NCBI GenBank assembly: GCA_904063045.1
Contig: CAJFCJ010000003.1
Location: 186,001-250,000 of the forward strand
DNA length: 64,000 bases
Origin: Dimorphilus gyrociliatus
Taxonomy: Eukaryota > Annelida > Polychaeta > Dinophilidae
Direction of reading: 5' to 3'
The notes under the pieces are model-generated. The model was not told the DNA's origin. It saw only the letters and a program-made list of their open reading frames with translations, and did not search any database. The first letter of the stretch is position 1. Every line of letters starts with the position of its first letter. Below, piece after piece: positions 1-13,324 of this stretch. A program made the translations under genes and the position numbers.

Positions 1-1885
1 TTAGCCTTTCGTGTCTCCTCTCTTCTCTTTCTATCACTCTATCTACTTTTCCGCCTGTTTCGTCATAGGGAAAAAATTTGTTCTTTGACCTTATGCATTT
101 GTTTCACTTTTCCAATTTTCTTTTACATTTTCCTCCTTCTCTTTTGTAGCTTCCAAATAAAATAAACAAACAAAAACAATTTCCCTACTCTCGTTCCGTT
201 GCGCATACGTTCTCGTTAATTACCTTTCACCTGTGGTTATTAATTGAGATGCTGTATGGAAATTTGAAGACATGTGCCTCCTTATTGATCATTGTTGTTT
301 TCTGAATTGATTAACACTTATTTTCTTATAAAATGGTCAATTGTAGTGTTGACAGTGACAATTTAGATTAGGAAATGTAGCATAAAAATGGAAAAACAAT
401 ACTGTTTCTTGATTGTCTTGTAGTCCAATTAACGATCTTATAGAAACTAATTAGTTTATTGAATTCAAATAATTCGGTTTTTTGTGGAGAACTTCAGAAG
501 ATAAGACCAAAAGATTAAATGATTGGTTAATACAGTTAAATACAACAACAAAACAAATAGAGGAAAAGAGAGAGGGGAGAGAGAGAGAAAGAGAGGATAA
601 TGTGAAAAGGGAAAGAGAGAAATGTAAAAGTGAGACAGAGACAGTGAAAGAAAAGTAAAGAGGGAGGGATGGAGGGAGAGAAGGAGGAAGGAAGGGAGAA
701 AGAAAACTAATTGAAAAAGTTTATTAAGAGACACTGAGTTGTTTTACTTCTTTTCTTTCTTTATTTATTTCTATCGGTAAGACATAAGAGGAGGGAAAGA
801 ATATAAATAGACAAGGTGTAAAAGCAAACACCGTGGTAATTTATACTTAAAAAACAAAATGAAAAAGGTATAGAAATGAATGGAGGGAAAGTAGGAGAGG
901 AATGGAGGGGGAGTGGGAGGAGAACTTGTGGGAGGAGAACTAGAGGAAGGAGTTAAAGGAATAAAAAATACACTACAAGAATAAGAAAATACGAATCTTT
1001 CCTATCTGTTCATGTTTTGTGAGTGTTAATGAATTGTTTACGCTTTGATCTATATATTTCATTATGTCAACGAAAAATAAGCATGTAATTAGCTATATAT
1101 TTTATAACGGAAACAAATAATCTATTTAAATTACGTTGAAAAAACAAAAAACACATATGAATAAACTATTTATTAGTAGCTCTATAAATATATATATATA
1201 TATACATATATACATATATATACAGCATAGTATACACCCTATGTTCGTTATGCAACATGTTCATACTCTTCGCTTGTCACTTGGATCGAAAGATAGATTG
1301 AAACATTGAATCAAGTATCAAAGTCAGCTAAGGTTAAAAAATATTAATAACTATAACATTTATACTAATAAAATACATATAAAAAGTCTAGTTTACTCTC
1401 CTCTTCTTCTTATTGTACCATTTTTTTTTATGTAAAATGTACCATTTTTACAAACTCCTATCCTTGCCACGCCTGTTTGTCTCGCATATTTTTCTAGTAC
1501 GTATCCTTTTCTGTTATTGATTGCCTATAGGTTTTTTTGTAGATTTTGCAAGCTGATGGAAAATTCTTGTTACAAACTGAAAAAGAAACCTTGTAGAAAA
1601 CACTACGTTAAATAGGTCGTTTATTTAAAGAGTCAGCGTTAAAGCAAACCACTGTGGCATTTGCATATTATTTGTCACCGTCTGATTGCTCGTTTTATCT
1701 ATACCGTTGCAAAAAAAGTACCGTAAATCTGCAAATACCGTTGATGCAAACATTAGTAAAGCGAAAAGAAAAAAGCAGAAGAGGAGAGAGAGAAGGAAAA
1801 GATTTCGGTTCGAATTGTGGGCCTGAGTGTGTGAAATGAAGTGAGTGAGCATGCGCACGTGTAAATGTGTGCATATACGATATAC

Positions 1886-1888
<3 letters not shown>

Positions 1889-1952
<64 letters not shown>

Positions 1953-1955
1953 AAA
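1889..1955. repeat. Compound (GA)n-(GAAA)n microsatellite
   Basis: About 16 GA units run directly into about nine GAAA units, all purine on the + strand. Its two open-frame translations (arginine/glutamate on one strand, serine/leucine/phenylalanine on the other) are artefacts. Confidence 0.95.
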
Positions 1956-2776
1956 ATACAAGAAGAACTAAAAGAAACGTCTTATCTCTTCTCTATTTAT
2001 TTGTTTGTTTGTTTGTTAATTAAGTGTAAACTAAACTCTAATCTAAAATGTAATTTGTAGAGTAAATAGGTTAGTTTTTTTATATAGTTTCATATAAATC
2101 AAAAGTTTCTCTTTCTATTATATTTACATTGACAAACATTCTTTAGGTGGTTGTTGGCAATAGGCCTATGATTCTTTTTCTTTTTCCATATAAGAAAAAT
2201 ATTTTTAGGTCGCAATAGGGCCAATAGTCAATTCAAAGTGATAAAATACAATTAGAGGGCGTCCTTTCAAATTTTCCTAACCGATTCTTCTTTAATAAGC
2301 TTAATTCTTACGAATGGAATTAGAAGGAAATTGTTCGACCTTTTCACCTTATGACAATATAAAACCTTGTATGGAACTTGGGTCTTTCCTCGGGCTCAAA
2401 CAATAGAAGTGTTTCTTCGTATAAATGTCATCTTCTTCTATCATATAAGTAAAATTTGAGTCTGTATCCAACTGGAATTCCCTGTAACGATAAAAATGAG
2501 CAATTCGGTGCTAACCTATATTTAGGTACAAGGGTATAGGTCTTCGTATTTCTTGTGCAACATTGCTCTATGTCACTTTACACTTATTGAATTTCTTAGG
2601 ATCTTAAGGATTTTTTTAATAAATATAATCCTTATCTTTTCTTTTCTATCAAGCTCCATCTCAATTGCTTATTTCTTTCAATGATACTATTAAATTAAAC
2701 GCAGGCATACAAATATCTCAATAAATAATAAATAAATATAAATGTAATATAGATCTATATACAGACAGCATATAGT

Positions 2777-2934
2777 TCTTTTTATCTTTCTTTCTTTCTC
2801 TCTTCCTCTCCTTCTTTCTTTCTCTCTCTCTCTCTCTCCCCTTCGCCTCCTCCCTCTTTCTTCCCTCCTCCCTATTCTCTATCTTTCTTTTCTCTCTTTC
2901 TTTCTTCCCTGCCCACCGTCTCTCCCCTCTCTTT
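2777..2934. repeat. Long pyrimidine tract, CT/CTTT-rich
   Basis: Nearly pure pyrimidine for about 155 bp, mixing CTTT, CT and CCTC units with few interruptions. Tracts like this can adopt triplex (H-DNA) structures; nothing here shows that it does. Confidence 0.9.
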
Positions 2935-3285
2935 TAAAGATTATCTCGTAGTCCTATGCAGTTGGTCGGATGACAATTTACAATATAAATATTACTAGTT
3001 AATTCGATCAACCTTGAAAAGTTGTTATTGTATTATAGAAAGCAGAAAATATAGTATTATATAAATTTCAATTTATTGTTTAATAAGTCTTATCTATGTT
3101 CTGTGTAAACAATTTCGATTAATTGATATTTGACAACCGGCTCAGTTTACTGCTGTTACTATGAATTCATTGGAAAAATTAATGAAACTTTTCTTTTCTT
3201 TCCTTTTTAAAAAATGTCATCAAATTCTTTTCTCTACTTTAGTTTGTTTTGTGTTTTTATAGAAAAATTAAAATAAAGTTGTAAA

Positions 3286-3318
3286 TTTTTTTTTATAAAA
3301 AACAAAAGAAAAAAAAAG
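3286..3318. repeat. Face-to-face oligo-T/oligo-A tract
   Basis: Nine T, a short ATA spacer, then A-rich sequence ending AAAGTT: an inverted-repeat layout also seen near 5600, 16048, 20805, 21272, 32360, 37372 and 58268. Confidence 0.7.
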
Positions 3319-4020
3319 TTATTTTAATAGAAAGAAAGAAAGAAAGAGATAGAGAGAGAGTGAGAGAGGGGGAGGGAAAAAAATATAGAAAGAAATAAAA
3401 GAAACAAAATATTCCAAGTTGTTTTAAGTTTATTAATAATTGTCTAATCGATAGTTGTAATTGAGGACGGTGTTGTAGTAATTTTATAACAATAATAGGC
3501 TTATAAACCGTAAGTAAGAGCGCCATCGTCTACTTTTTGATGAATTCGTGCGGAAGAAGTGCTACGACAAACCGGAAGCAATGACAAAATATGGCTGAAT
3601 AGATATACAGATTGTAACAATGTTACTAGCAATGTAAAAAGAGCGTTACATAAGTTAGAAAGCCTGGTCAGTTTTTCGTCAAGTGGAACAAATTATAAAA
3701 TATATGGTAAATTTCCATTTGTACATAGAAGTTTGTCATTCTTGTCCGTCCTTAGAAAAGCCGAACAAATATAGTCTTCCTACTGAGGGAAGCCTTTTGA
3801 CTGTTAGTCATCGCAAACCTTTCTGACAATAAAATCTTCTCGCCTGGCGTTTTTCTCGTTGACTTTTATAAGAAGACAAATTTTAATAACAAAAAAGTCT
3901 TTTTCTTCTTTTCCGTCTTCCTCTAACTCTCGTTCTCTTATTTTTGCTCTTTCTCTATTTCTCTCTGTCTCTGTCTCTGTAACAGTCAGTCAGTTCTGTC
4001 TTTCTCACTCTATCTCGTTG

Positions 4021-4044
4021 TCTCTCTCTCTCTCTCTCTCTCTC
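4021..4044. repeat. (TC)12 microsatellite
   Basis: Perfect TC dinucleotide run in a longer pyrimidine-rich stretch (about 3900-4044). Confidence 0.95.
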
Positions 4045-4496
4045 ATTCACTCTGGTAGCCCTGTCGTTGCCTTTCGATTTCTCTTTCAAAATCAGTTTAA
4101 CTTTATTTCTATCCCCTTTCTTGGCAAAGTCTACCTTATTCTATTGGTTTATTCTGGATGGTTTTCCTTACACATAGCGTCGGATTCTAATAGAATTTCG
4201 TGTCAATTTTTATATTCATTTAGAGGTTAAAAGCTCGATTGTATTCTTAACGATTTTTAAAGATACGAAGAGCAGTAAAAATATCATGCAATTCAACAAT
4301 AAAACGAAAAAAATACGCTTACTATATGCCATTATTACAAGCCGCCTTTCATGCATGTTCTTTACGTTTATATCTCTCCTTAATAGGCTTATTAATATTA
4401 ATGAGAACAAAGTGGAAGAGAGAAAAACTAATGATATTCAATGATTTTTTATTTATTTTGTGAAAGTTGACAAAAGATTTCAATTTTTCCAAATTA

Positions 4497-4640
4497 AAGA
4501 AAGACAGATGGAGAAGAGAGAGAAAAAGGAATGCGAGATGAGAGGGCGAGGGGAGGAAACGGGAGAGAAGGAGAGAGAGAGAGAGAGAGAGAGAGTGAAA
4601 GAATGGGGAAAGAGAAAGAAAAAAAAGACAGAAATTAAAG
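4497..4640. repeat. Purine tract with (GA)n core
   Basis: Mostly purine for about 140 bp, with an uninterrupted GA core near 4571-4595. It yields long serine/leucine-rich frames on the - strand that are not genes. Confidence 0.85.
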
Positions 4641-4950
4641 AAAAAAAGCAAAGAGTGTTGGGTTTGTTTTGTTGTGCTTTCGAGGTAGATTAATTAACAG
4701 TATTATTCAACTTGTAAAAAAGAATTACATATATTCATTTTAATATCTGCTAATAAAGACTTTTCTGCTTCTAAGGAGAAGGAGTGACAGATTTAATCAA
4801 TATTATAGTATCAATTTAACAGAGTCATTCTTTTTTCATGAAGCTAAACTGCAGTATTTCGTTTCAAAAAAATTAAACATTCACTACACGTTTATTAAGA
4901 GAAAGTTGGAATTTTTTAGAATTTTATTCTCTTTTATTGGCTTTTTTTCA

Positions 4951-5080
4951 GGAAGAGATCGAAGAGGGGATGAGGAGAAAGAGGAGGAGAGAGAAGAGGA
5001 GGAGGAAGAAGAAGAGGAGGAAGTAGAAGAAGGGGAAGCGGAGCTAGAAGAAGAAGAAGAAGAAGAAGAAGAAGAAGAGA
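4951..5080. repeat. GAG/GAA trinucleotide-rich purine tract
   Basis: GAGGA and GAAGAA units, ending in about ten GAA repeats. The + strand reads as a glutamate run (61 codons), but there is no flanking protein-like sequence, so I treat it as a repeat. Confidence 0.85.
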
Positions 5081-5577
5081 ATTTTATATAAAAGATCTAA
5101 AAAGAAACAAAAGGTAAAAATTCTAGTATTGAAATAAACTACGTAAGAAATACAATAGGTTGTTTAATGAAATATAAAAAAAACATTCTTCTAGAACGTA
5201 TTTTTCACACCATTGTTTCAAATCTGAATGGAATAAACAATACATAAATTATTACTTTCTCTACTTATTTTTAAACATCTAAAACACACTTTTAAGCTCT
5301 CAAACATTCAAACCTACACAAATGCACCTAAACACAAGTACTGACAAATATCCATTCATCAACCACCCAACCATCCGTCCAACCATCTCTCTCTCTTCGT
5401 CCATCTATCTACCTATCTATCTATCCATCTATCTATCTACTCATCTCTCCCTTCATACATATATAGAAATACACGTACACATACACATAGTAGCATACTA
5501 TTTAACAACTACTCTACTACAAGTAACGATGTACATGTGTATGTTTACATTGAAAGAAGATACTTTTATAATCTTTC

Positions 5578-5627
5578 AATGAAAAAAAAATATTTTTTTT
5601 ATCCTTTTTTTTTTAAAAAAAAAATGA
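5578..5627. repeat. A/T homopolymer switch region
   Basis: A runs, T runs and again A runs alternate over about 50 bp, including a T-run directly followed by an A-run of similar length, which could fold as a hairpin. Confidence 0.75.
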
Positions 5628-5747
5628 ATATTCATTAAAAATCAACAATTACAAACTAACTAAGTGAGGAAAGAAAGATTTGTATTCTTGTGCAGGTATT
5701 GTTTTATATTTGAAGCTATAAAGCTAAGACGGTATAAATATAGTATA

Positions 5748-5751
5748 TACA

Positions 5752-5793
<42 letters not shown>
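5748..5793. repeat. (TA)n array with TACAGTA at its left end
   Basis: About 20 TA units, preceded at 5748-5754 by TACAGTA. One of many TA arrays interrupted by exactly TAC(A/T)GTA. Confidence 0.95.
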
Positions 5794-5796
<3 letters not shown>

Positions 5797-6441
5797 CAAC
5801 ATATATATTTATATTGTTTAATAGATTTTATATCTCGAGAGAAAAGTTTTTTCATGTTTTGTTTTGTTTTACATCATTTGCATAATTGTACAAAGATCGT
5901 ATTACAATTTCCATTTAAAAATCTCAGCCTTTAACTCTTTATTTTCAGTATCCATTTTTAAAAAAAATGCTTCTAAAGTCGCTATTTGATTCTTTTTAGT
6001 AAAAGTTTGTATAACAGTTTTTGTTCCTTTTTGAAAATACTCAATTATCAACCTTCTAGGCCAATATGATGGCATTAATCTTTGTCTATTTTGTGCTTAG
6101 TATTAAGTTCTTAACTTAATTAAGCCGCATGATAATTTAAGAGATAATATTGTGTAAAGACTACTGTATCTTACCAAGAAAGCCAAAATATCTCATTCAC
6201 TAATTGATAATCTCTAAAGCGATTGGATTTTTAGGCCTGAGTCTCATTTATAAAAGCTAATGTAATTATCAGAATTTATTGCTTTTAGTTACAAATTAAT
6301 AGTTTCTTTTCACGGGTAATCATTAGCATATGCGAATGCATCTTACCGATTCACTTAAGATCGATATCTATTCATTATGGCAAAATAGTAGAAAGCGAAA
6401 AATGAGTAGGGACAACGGTAGGAGAAAGAAAGGAAGAAGGT

Positions 6442-6484
6442 GACGACGACGACGACGACGACGACGATGGCGATGATGATGATT
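6442..6484. repeat. (GAC)n/(GAT)n trinucleotide repeat
   Basis: About nine GAC units followed by GAT variants. One of very few GC-containing trinucleotide arrays in the window. No protein-like context flanks it. Confidence 0.9.
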
Positions 6485-7412
6485 GTAATGAGGACGACGA
6501 TAGAAATGAAAGAGACTGCGAGTGACAAAACAGAGAAAAGAAAGAGCAAGAGAAGAAAAATAAAAGAAAATAACCAAAATGATCTACAGTTAATTTGTTT
6601 CATGTAAAAAGAAAACCAAAATGTGGCTTTTTCTTAATTTTAGCTAGTTAATTATCAGGTGGATGGAGTTAATAAGGATTTTCCTACTCTTGAACTAAAT
6701 GGTGGCCACCGGAACAAAATTATACCAGATTTCAATCTCGTTTATCAAATTAATCGAATGCATCAGTTTACCAGTTTTTACAGAGATATTAAAAAATTAA
6801 AGGACAACAATTGAGGAATATACAGTATGTAGGATACAGAGGCAATGGTAATTTTCAATTTTAGTAGTAGAACTTTTCACTGCTTTCCCTCTATAAATTA
6901 ATTAATGTTTGAAGGCAGGTCCAATTATTATTTACTTTATTATCTTCACTTTTATTGGCGTTTTATTATGTAAAATCCTTATGAAATGTGTCAAGAATGA
7001 CAAAGGAATTGCATAATAAAGACCAGTTCTTCACTCTTATTAAGAAATATAAGATTTTGTTTAGCCTCTAAAGCACAGAAAGTGGAGATGAAAATTACTC
7101 TAATTTGCTGATTATGCTCCCCTCAGAACAATTAGATTATAAACTCATGTTGTTTACTATCAAGTTAAGAATTGCATGTAATTTAATAGTGTTATATTAT
7201 GCTCAAAAAAGTTAAACCTTTGAAATTATTAACATTTACTTCAATTGTACATCACATAACATATAAAAAAAAACTAAGGGTATTTATAGATATATATATA
7301 GATAAGTATATATAGATATGAATAGACTTGGCTTTTATATATAAATGTGCAAGTTTACGTGGCAAAAAAAATTGTTTACAGTATTACAAACAAATTATTT
7401 TAGTTATCATCA

Positions 7413-7427
7413 AGGAGAGAGGAAGAG

Positions 7428-7463
<36 letters not shown>
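7413..7463. repeat. (GA)n microsatellite
   Basis: Imperfect GA array with GGAA and AAGA interruptions. Confidence 0.9.
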
Positions 7464-7465
<2 letters not shown>

Positions 7466-7959
7466 TGCAGGGAAGGGAAAGGGCAATTTATTGCTACGAG
7501 AGAGAAATAAAAGAAAACAAACTGTTTATGTTTATATTTATGTAAACTACATAAAAAATATATATAGTAGCAAAATATTTGTGTTTATTACGTAACAAAA
7601 CATGCAAATAAAGAAAATAAACAAATTAATTATAATCATTTAAAGATTTCTACTATGGAATCGATTAAATGTTTTATCGATTGATTTCCATTCTTTTACG
7701 TATTTTCCCTTGTTTCACTTAACACAATGCTTTAAACATATTTTTCAAGCTTTTTATCAGTATATACAAAAAAAATCTGTCTATCTGTCGTTTTCAATCT
7801 CTTTCGCATTCTAGCATTCCTTTTATCTTGCGCTATCCTCTCTCTTGAATGCTAATTTCTATAACATGACCTACATTTAGCCAAAGCCGAGATAAAAACG
7901 ATGGTAATTTCTCTTCCACGACCTACATCCAAACTCTGTCGGATTGGAAATAATAAAGG

Positions 7960-8104
7960 AAAAGATAAAAAAAAATGATACAGAAGAAGAAGTCGTTTTG
8001 GATAAAGAGAAATAAAAAAAGAGGGAAAAGAAAGAAAAAAAAAAGAGCGAGATGAAAAAGAATAAGAGAAGGAGAGAAGAAAAGAGAAAGAGGGAGAGAG
8101 AGGT
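7960..8104. repeat. Purine-rich tract upstream of the receptor start
   Basis: About 145 bp of A/G-rich sequence ending in a short GA run, 240 bp before the receptor ATG. Its - strand frames are leucine/serine/phenylalanine artefacts. Confidence 0.8.
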
Positions 8105-8341
8105 AACGGCGAAAGGTTGAATAAGTGTAGGCTGTAAGAGGATAGACAAAACTTCAATTCATTTTCAAAGTGCCTCTCTTAACCTCGGTTTATTGAGCCT
8201 AATCGTCATATCAATATCTTTGTATTTACGTTCAATTCCGATTTTTACCTTTGGGAGAGGAATTTGGCAATCCTTCCACAATTTGATCTGTAAGATATAT
8301 TTATAAAATTTTTAATGAAATGAGAATATCAAAATAATACA

Positions 8342-8638
8342 ATGCACGCACTGTCAACTATACTCGAGAAAAAGGAACTAAGTACGCGCGGTTCATTTGC
8401 ATATTACAATCAAGCGCCAACCAGAACGGCGGCAGTCTGCAATTCAGCGCCGACGGGCTATGATCATTGCAGTATGGAGGCGAAAAACGACAGCGGGAAT
8501 ACAACTACACCGGAAGAAAGTTGGAGTATTTATACGGCCGTACCATTGGGTATCTTCCTCTCCCTTTTATCTCTCGTTACTACATTCGGCAATGTGCTAG
8601 TACTCTACGCCGTCAGGACGGAAAAACGCTTGCAAACG
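8342..8638 (+). CDS. Receptor coding exon 1: N-terminus and TM1
   Basis: Residues 1-99. A hydrophilic, probably extracellular N-terminus with glycosylation sequons precedes TM1 (about residues 63-87), which ends in the first-loop motif EKRLQT. The exon ends AAACG before a GTCAGT donor. Reading on without splicing reaches a stop at 8705-8707 and destroys the receptor fold. A second in-frame ATG at 8476 is a possible shorter start. Confidence 0.88.
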
Positions 8639-9232
8639 GTCAGTCAGGGCTATGAAGATAGGCCTAGGCAGTTTGCCCTTTTTTTTCAATTTCCTTTTAC
8701 AAACTAGCCTGTAGGATTACTGTATATGAGTTGACGATGCATTTTTCTGTAATTTACGATTAATTACCGTCGAAAAAGGTTCGAGTGCAAACGACAGGCG
8801 AGCCTTATCGATACATTGATAGATCGATATCCTATATACATTGTGCAGTTGGTTTGCAAATAAAGATGGGGAAGAAAAAGCGGTATATCGATAGGGATAT
8901 ATAGGTGGAAATTGTCTGACTAATACAGGCTTATAGATTTCGACGGCGAAAATGTACTGTGAAGAGAGAGGCATTCAATACACTCGCAGTTTTGCACTCG
9001 ACTGCAAAATGCGGTTCTTCTTTCCACTTTACCTGCAAAATTGTACCGACGCCTTTGATTTTTTTTTTAGTTAGAGCGTTTTGCCACCCTTCCTCTATGG
9101 CAAAATACGCATAGTTCTCTGTCTCTAAATTTTTATCATTTATAATTAGTTTTGTCTTGATTTACTCATCATATACTAAACTATTGACGTTTCTATACGT
9201 CTTTTTTTCTACTATAAATAAACCTCTCTCTC

Positions 9233-9318
<86 letters not shown>

Positions 9319-12300
9319 TATGTATATATATTTATATATATATACTATTTATATAAGTATATATATACATATATTTTTGTATCGTATCTGTAATATTACA
9401 TGAGAAGAAACTATACAAAGTCATATATCTAAATATCCTTACTCATGAAAAGCCACCTAGTAAAAAAATAAAGGATAAATATATACATATTATCATGTCT
9501 TTACGTTGTTACATTTATAAATACATATATATATATATATATATATACAGTATATACAGTTTATACAGTATATATATATACGTAAACATCTACATGGGTC
9601 TGCAATGTAGTTGTTGGAGAGAGAGAAGAGCTTCCACGGATACGTATGCATGTATACACGATACATACTTTTTTATTGTATATACCATTGCACCAAATAT
9701 ATTTTTATAGTTTGTTCTATTCTATCTTAATAATTCGCGTGTATCCTTTCTACAACTACACACTATACACTATATATAGAGTATATATAGATGGCATCTT
9801 TATTTTTGCATTTATTCTTACATCAGCATATATGAAGTGCTTATAGAATACGTTACACGCTATACTCGAAAGTTAGAATATAATGCTATCAAATGCAACT
9901 AATTTAAAATGAATGAAAGAATAGAGAATACAAACAAACAAACAAACAAAGTTCTTACTACCATTTATAAATGTGAAAGAATCTCGCAGTCTTTTTTCGT
10001 TTGTATGAATCAGAGTTGCGCCAATAAAAATTCGCTTTCGCTTTGTTTCTTGTGCTTATTTTAATTAAACAATATGTAATAGTTGCATGTCACGTGGTAA
10101 TTAATTTAACTTCTTTTATAGGCGTCTTTGCTCTTATGGAAATGTTTATTTATTGTATTTGTTGAAATTTATCTCTTATCATTTTTTACAATATTAACAA
10201 AAGGAAAAAAATAACAAAAAAATCTAATGAAAGAAAAGAGAAAAGATAAAAAAAAGTGTTTTTTTTCCTAAGATAAATTGATTGATTAGTTGGAGTATTT
10301 TAACTCTTCTTGTTCACCATACGAATAGTAGGATTTAATTGATATGGCGAACATTTTTCCCCCAGCCACTCAATTCGAACTAGGTCCATTTTAGAATTTC
10401 TCTCTCACTCTCTCTCTCTCTCTTATTTTCTTACTTAACATAAATTGTATAGTTGGTTGTTTTTCCTATATTTGTGCTAATTTAGTTTTCTGTTTTTTCC
10501 CACTTTATTGACTAATGGTTGTTGGATTTCATTTTATTTATTTGCTTCAGTAAGTGTTTGTATGTGTGCATATGTATGCATCTTTGTCTATCTTCTATCC
10601 CTGTCAGCGTTTTCTATGTAGAGATGTTGGTGAAATAAAAAAGGAAAGGAGGAGAGAGAGAGAGGAAGATATATTTGTATATGTGATGCATAAGCAAATG
10701 GTTATCTTATGATAAGTTTTTTTGAATAGAGATAAAAATAGATAAAAAAAAGTTATTGTTAAAATTAAATTAATAAAAGAGAGAGTGTATTATGTTTGTT
10801 AATATTTAATATTCTCGCTTTTTATATGGTATACGTAATATATAATCAAAATAGAGAGTATAGATATCTTTCATACAAATTAATGAATAAGTGAGTTTAA
10901 AAAAAAATCATTTTTCACCTTTACACACTGCTCACTCTATATTACGGATATCACAGTACGTACATCCCATCGATACAATATTAAAAACTCAATTATTAAA
11001 TGTATCAGAGTTGATATAATCTTGATACTCTACATTAACATCGTATAAAATACCCACAATGTAGATCTCGTATATTTGTGTCTTTTTCTTTTTTTTTTGC
11101 CTCTTACTTGTACACAACAATACTATATTCATATGATTTATAAGGAAAATACATAAACGATTATGATTCTTCTTCCTTTCAATACTTTCTTTAAAGCTAC
11201 TGCAGACGCCTTTCAACTGTCTAAAATGAGGCATCGCCGATCGTTCTATTGTAGAATAAGTAAAATATAGTAGTAAATATATAATAATGCTCACATCAAA
11301 GCTTCTTAGTCGTTTTACGTTAGCTACCGTCTTTCCTTAACTTAAGAAGGAAAGAGAATCTTGTACATAATCGATTTTATAATAATCGTCTATAGTCTTT
11401 TAGTAACCTTTTTCTTACTATATATTAATAATTAACCGATATATAGGAAATATTTTTAGCTAGAATTTCGCGTCTCCGCTTTTGTTGCATAATATGTAAT
11501 TTTCTCAACTAATGAAAAGTTGGGCTAGGTTGCCTTTACCTTATATTTAAATACTTTTTTATTTCTATTTTTTCTTTCCATTTCCCCCTCTCTCACTCTC
11601 ACTCTCTTTCTCTCTTTCTTTCTTTCTTTCTTGCTCTCCTTCCAATTTTGCAGATGGATTTTCTTCCTATAGATTTACTAAGTGAAAATGAGCATCTTTA
11701 TCGTCTTAGAACGTTTTTCTTAAAATAATTTCTTTTTGTCTACTCGATCATTTTTTCTTATAGTTTTTTTCTCTTTCTTCCTCCCTTCGCCCCCTCTCCC
11801 AAACACACACACACACACTCCTCCCCTCTCTTTCTCGTGCTCTTCCTCTCTCTCTCTTTTCTTCGCATATAGCTTATGACAGAAGAGACCTCAAGTAGAT
11901 AGATAGATAGAAATCCCTCAAATAATCATAAGCATAGCAAAGCTAATTAACCACTTTATAAAATATCAACAAATTTTAACATCTTTTGTAAATATAGCGG
12001 TAATTACGAACTCGTCAGATGTCTTGGTGACATCTTTTCAGACATATTCTTATGAATATACATACAGTATTTATATATATATACTGTCTATACTGTATAC
12101 TGTATACGCATATTGTGTATTGGACATATTTATTTATAGCTATATTTATTCAGAATATCTATAGTATAGGTATATATTTAAATATACAGTATACTGTATA
12201 GATATTAAGGTTTATACTATGTACAGCGTATATTTGTATTTGTATATAAAGTGTATGTAAAGTATAGTTTGAGTATATTTATTTCTTTTGCTGCTCAGAT

Positions 12301-13198
12301 GCTTCTTTTTCTTGTATTTTACATTATATATTATATGTTTGGGTAAAGAACGGAGTTAATACACAATATTATACGTTTATGCATTATATATGGGAAGCTA
12401 AAAGTCAGCTCTGGGTATAGCTTATTAAATCTTTTATTTCTCTTTACCCTTTGGATTAAAATAATCTCATTCTAAAACTATAAACCATTCTGTTTTATTA
12501 TTGCTCATTATTCTTGTAATCGTCTTTACCTCTCAAACATCATTATGCTCTTGGTCACGGGAAACAATAGTCATTATATGTTACCTGGCTCTCCTTCTTT
12601 TCCCTTTTCTCTTTTATTTCGTTCTCTCTCTCTTTGTTTATGCATAATCTGTGATCTGTGGGGCAGAGAAGGAAAAGTATAAGTTCGCTTAGAAACAGTT
12701 GATAGATGACTTTTCCATCATTTTCATATGGTAACATTGTTAAAATGAAAGGAAAAAAGCTAAAGGAAGGTGGTAGAATCAACAAATGGTATAAGAAAAA
12801 AATACTCCCTATAACTCACATATAGGTCTAAACTCGGTCAATTTGATAGTATTGATCTTTATGGGATTTCAAGACAGATTTGTAATCAAAATGATTTATG
12901 TAAGATTTTCATAATTGATTTTTACATATTGACATATTGCGAAAAAGGTGTGAACAAATACAAGAACAAGCATGACAACTGCTACTTTCTAATCAAAAGT
13001 CTTTCAACTTTAATTAAATATTTATTTATTTATTTATTTATCTTGTTTACTGTAAAAGTCAAGTGCAAAAATTAGCTGGCAATTTTCTAGGATTATCTTA
13101 ATAATGTTTTTATTCTAATATCCTTTCTTAATTAGGGATTAAGTAATAAATATTTGCAAATAATTCTTGTTTTTTTTTTTATCTTTTACCTATTTTTC

Positions 13199-13233
<35 letters not shown>

Positions 13234-13286
13234 GTCTGGCTGTCTGTCTGTCTATCTGTCTGCCTGTCGGTCTGTCTGACTCTCTC

Positions 13287-13324
<38 letters not shown>

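Larger units (their letters stand above)
1..8341. other. Gene-free flank upstream of the H1-like receptor
   Basis: I found no supportable coding exon on either strand here. The open frames present are translations of pyrimidine or purine repeats (for example 465-734, 3859-4230, 4906-5091 and 7852-8157) or short chance frames. The sequence alternates AT-rich unique DNA with GA/CT, GAAA, GAA, TA and GAC arrays. It may contain the promoter and 5' untranslated exon of the receptor, but no element can be assigned. Confidence 0.6.

Noticed and set aside
465-734. 89-codon Ser/Leu/Phe-rich - strand frame
   Set aside because: It is the reverse reading of a purine repeat. No start context, domain or splice support.
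3859-4230. 123-codon + strand frame with hydrophobic segments
   Set aside because: Its length comes from a CT array read as Ser/Leu, and the flanks show no protein-like pattern.
4906-5091. Glutamate-rich + strand frame
   Set aside because: Translation of GAG/GAA repeats with only a few non-repeat codons at the start.
6355-6603. Poly-Val and poly-Arg frames on the - strand
   Set aside because: Both are readings of the GAC/GAT trinucleotide repeat.
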